This document shows positions 4,921 to 5,281 of a stretch of 5,281 nt of DNA, piece by piece. The stretch covers positions 1 to 5,281 of the forward strand of contig URPG01000159.1 of assembly GCA_900549675.1 (NCBI GenBank), given 5' to 3'. How positions within the stretch are numbered: the first letter of the stretch is position 1; the number at the start of each line of letters is the position of its first letter. Below the pieces are notes generated by a model, which searched no databases, was not told the origin of the DNA, and saw only the letters and a program-made list of their open reading frames with translations. This DNA is from an uncultured Oscillospiraceae bacterium. GTDB taxonomy: Bacteria > Bacillota > Clostridia > Oscillospirales > Acutalibacteraceae. A program made the translations under genes and the position numbers.

Positions 4921-5281
4921 ATGAAGAGAATCGGGTTTGCAATGTGCGGTTCTTTCTGCACCGTTGCTGAAGCAATTACAATGATGAAACAACTGAAGGA
5001 AAAATATGAAATTGTTCCGATTATGTCCGGCATGACATATTCTACGGATACAAGATTCGGAAAAGCCGAAGATTTTATCGCAGAGGTTGAAGAAATTACC
5101 GGCAAAGAAATTCTACACACGATAGTGGAAACAGAACCGATAGGACCTAAAAAAATGGTGGATTTAATGGTGGTCTGCCCCTGCACGGGCAATACGATGT
5201 CAAAGCTTGCCAATGGTATTACCGATACTTCTGTCACAATGGCGGTAAAAGCTTCTTTTAAGATTCGGAATAAAAACCAAA
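4921..5281 (+). CDS. dpaB: Dipicolinate synthase subunit B (flavoprotein-family), cut by the window edge
   Basis: The first 120 residues are visible and the rest (family length about 200) lies beyond the right edge. This is the flavoprotein-fold (UbiX/Dfp-like) partner of DpaA in dipicolinate synthase. Visible family motifs are GFAMCGSFCT (5-14), IVPIMSGMTYSTDTRFGKAEDF (31-52), TEPIGPKKMVDLMVVCPCTGNT (71-92) and KLANGITDTSVTMAVKA (95-111). After KA the sequence reads SFKIRN where the family usually has a shorter form such as TLRN or HLRN, about two residues longer here. The ATG is one base after the dpaA TAG. Its GGAGG (4910-4914) sits inside dpaA with 6-nt spacing, so the two genes form a coupled operon that probably continues beyond the window. 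Confidence 0.95.
   Translation, partial: MKRIGFAMCGSFCTVAEAITMMKQLKEKYEIVPIMSGMTYSTDTRFGKAEDFIAEVEEITGKEILHTIVETEPIGPKKMVDLMVVCPCTGNTMSKLANGITDTSVTMAVKASFKIRNKNQ

Noticed and set aside
4743..5237. Long minus-strand open frame (164 codons) overlapping dpaA and dpaB
   Set aside because: It is antisense to two clearly recognisable coding regions, has no family resemblance, and is a shadow of their codon structure.

Overview
The window looks like a low-to-medium G+C chromosome of an anaerobic member of the Bacillota (Clostridia or Negativicutes type). The evidence is strong purine-rich Shine-Dalgarno sites (AGGAGG, GGAGG), a class I hybrid cluster protein, and the dipicolinate synthase pair dpaA-dpaB, which marks spore-forming lineages or their descendants. 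The genus cannot be named from the sequence alone.

Layout, left to right. (1) The 3' end of an unrecognised, very AT-rich gene enters from the left edge and stops at 290. (2) A 187-bp regulatory gap follows. It holds a perfect CRP/FNR-type palindrome centred 41.5 bp upstream of the predicted start point of an extended -10 promoter, the classic class II activation geometry. (3) hcp (478-2331) encodes a 617-residue hybrid cluster protein. All cluster ligands are present, and it is fused at its C-terminus to a DUF1858/prismane-associated redox-disulfide domain. (4) A long hairpin at 2360-2411 terminates hcp and, on the other strand, the convergent operon. (5) That minus-strand operon encodes a TIM-barrel sugar-phosphate isomerase/epimerase-like protein (3612-2740) followed 23 bp later by a small RDAC-motif protein (2716-2471). 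(6) A 485-bp gene-free region (3613-4097) separates this operon from the divergent dpa genes. It carries two diverged copies of a structured element exactly 108 nt apart, then a sequence matching the sigma-K promoter consensus. (7) dpaA (4098-4919) and dpaB (from 4921, cut by the right edge) form a tightly coupled operon for dipicolinate synthesis.

Functionally the window joins three unrelated units: a nitrosative/oxidative-stress enzyme under probable CRP/FNR-family (HcpR-like) control, a small metabolic operon of unknown substrate, and a spore dipicolinate operon with a candidate mother-cell promoter. The least explained parts are the tandem 108-nt structured element upstream of dpaA, whose wobble pairs favour plus-strand RNA, the short internal deletion in the C-terminal part of DpaA, and the Hcp-redox-disulfide fusion.
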